From: Steroidobacteraceae bacterium
Lineage (GTDB): Bacteria > Pseudomonadota > Gammaproteobacteria > Steroidobacterales > Steroidobacteraceae
Reading direction: 5' to 3'
Assembly: GCA_027531255.1 (NCBI GenBank)
Contig: JAPZRU010000002.1
Span: 124,001 to 188,000, forward strand
Length of the DNA: 64,000 nt
A model generated the notes under the pieces. That model was not told the origin of the DNA, did no database searches, and saw only the letters and a program-made list of their open reading frames with translations. A program made the position numbers and the translations under genes. Of this stretch, positions 62,986-64,000 are shown one piece after another; position 1 is the first letter of the stretch; every line of letters starts with the position of its first letter.

Positions 62986-63270
62986 ATGCTGCAGGCGATC
63001 GCCGTGCGCCGCGCAGCGGCCCCGACGACTCGCGTCGGCGACGCCCTCGCGCGGCAGTCCCGCGTCGACGTCTACACCTGCCACGTGCTCGCATCGCACG
63101 GCGGCTGGTTCGACCTGGTCGCGAGTCGCGGCCTCGAGGTCGCCTGCCTCGGCGCGCTCGAACGGGTCGAACATGCCCGACTCGGCGAGGTGGGGTACCG
63201 CCTCGGCCCGCTGCACGTCGCCCATCCGCTGCTCGCGCGCACGCGCCGGGGTGCCGACGCGCGGCCCGGT
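62986..63270 (+). pseudogene. Possible GAF-domain fragment (PtsP-like)
   Basis: From an ATG at 62986 the frame encodes VDVYTCHVLASHGGWFDLVA, then SRGLEVACLGALERV and LGEVGYRLGPLHVAHPL, a pattern like the first GAF domain of PtsP-type phosphotransferases. Beyond about 63270 the frame is Arg-rich and looks non-coding. Only part of a domain is left. The likeness is moderate. Confidence 0.35.
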
Positions 63271-63333
63271 CGGCGGCAACGGCGGACCCGGCGGCAAGAC
63301 GCTGCCGCCGCGGGCCGCCGACGGCCGCGGCCC

Positions 63334-64000
63334 TCAGTGCCGCGCCCCGCTCGCCCAGGCCTCCTCGGCGGGCTCGCGCCGCGCCTCGCCGTCCGGTTCG
63401 CGCGGCGCGGACCCGGTTTCGCGCAAGGCCTCGTCCCGCTCGGTGCCGACCGCGGCCAGCGCGAGTTCGACGACCTCGTCGACGTGGTCCACGAAGTGGA
63501 ACGTCAGCCGCTCGCGCGCGCGCGCCGGCACGTCGTCGAGATCCTTGCGGTTGCGCGACGGCAGCAGCACGGTCCGGATGCCCGCGCGCGCCGCGGCCAC
63601 CGTCTTCTCCTTGACGCCGCCGATCGGCAGCACGAGGCCGCGCAGCGAGATCTCGCCGGTCATCGCGAGGTCGCTCCGCACGCAGCGGCCGGTCAGCAGC
63701 GACGCCAGTGCGGTGTACATCGCGGTGCCCGCGCTCGGGCCGTCCTTCGGGATCGCGCCCGCCGGCACGTGCACGTGGAGGTCGCTCTTCTCGAACAGCG
63801 CCGCATCGAAACCGAGCTGCTCCGCGCGCGTCTTGACGAGCGAGACCGCCGCCTGCGCGCTCTCCTTCATCACGTCGCCGAGCTGGCCCGTCAGGATCAG
63901 CCTGCCGGTGCCCGGCGTGCGCGTCGCCTCGATGAACAGGATGTCGCCGCCCACGGGCGTCCACGCGAGGCCGGTCGCGACGCCGGGGACGCTCGTGCGC
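63334..64000 (-). CDS. lon: ATP-dependent protease Lon, C-terminal part (5' end outside window)
   Basis: The frame enters at the right edge ([20 protein letters not shown]) and runs for 221 codons to the stop at 63334. It contains the Lon proteolytic domain: catalytic Ser in [10 protein letters not shown] and catalytic Lys in [10 protein letters not shown], with [15 protein letters not shown] between. The C-terminal tail after [10 protein letters not shown] (about 30 residues) is longer than in E. coli Lon and is charged. The ATPase part lies outside the window. Confidence 0.9.
   Translation of the reverse strand, partial: RTSVPGVATGLAWTPVGGDILFIEATRTPGTGRLILTGQLGDVMKESAQAAVSLVKTRAEQLGFDAALFEKSDLHVHVPAGAIPKDGPSAGTAMYTALASLLTGRCVRSDLAMTGEISLRGLVLPIGGVKEKTVAAARAGIRTVLLPSRNRKDLDDVPARARERLTFHFVDHVDEVVELALAAVGTERDEALRETGSAPREPDGEARREPAEEAWASGARH

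Noticed and set aside
63300-64000. Plus-strand frames antisense to lon
   Set aside because: The minus strand contains the Lon catalytic Ser and Lys motifs; the plus frames are Arg-rich shadows.

Overview
The window is very GC-rich DNA from a proteobacterium. The best guess is a beta- or closely related gammaproteobacterium. The pointers are a 1,330-residue DUF3683-type FAD/Fe-S oxidoreductase (a family I know mainly from Betaproteobacteria), tandem HiPIP genes, an NdvB-type GH17-GT2 synthase, and a CAT-anticodon tRNA interrupted by a group I intron of the kind known from Azoarcus. The genus cannot be named from the sequence.

Positions 1-15700 form an accessory island. On the minus strand are the first genes of a BREX phage-defence operon (HTH regulator, brxE, brxA, brxB, and brxC cut by the window edge), closest to the type 6 gene order. 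A poorly coding stretch follows, with a radC remnant and orphan genes, then a Tn7-like transposition module on the plus strand (fused tnsA-tnsB, tnsC, tniQ). Beyond it lie a membrane PH-like protein, a small unknown gene and a RelE/NadS toxin-antitoxin pair. The island stops just short of the 3' end of the tRNA gene (15734-16150), whose anticodon loop is split by a 344-nt group I intron.

Positions 16200-21000 carry a repeat-containing secreted protein, a broken ECF sigma factor, an HDOD protein and rmuC. Positions 21143-38231 form a zinc-starvation regulon. It has zur, then a tightly coupled operon (DUF1826, COG0523 GTPase, a 45-residue membrane peptide, znuC, znuB, znuA, a second COG0523 GTPase, a WD40 protein), then a TonB receptor with a PepSY membrane protein, then a second TonB receptor with an ABC ATPase and two DUF3526-type permeases. 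A Zur-like palindrome precedes each of the three blocks, so the cluster probably combines outer-membrane capture, inner-membrane import, metal chaperoning and an ABC-2 type machine of unknown job.

From 38.3 kb the content is mainly chromosomal: the DUF3683 oxidoreductase, a decayed two-component pair, a glycine-zipper protein, a hybrid histidine kinase and a glycosyltransferase (all minus), the divergent GH17-GT2 glucan synthase, a CbiM-like permease and two HiPIPs. Next come a zone of gene fragments, an SDR, a bicupin protein, a DUF6644/DUF6152 pair, an L,D-transpeptidase, a kinase/receiver/Hpt phosphorelay set, a DUF883-like protein, an NlpC/P60 lipoprotein and the C-terminus of Lon. At least seven truncated or frameshifted genes point to ongoing gene decay or, in places, to assembly error.
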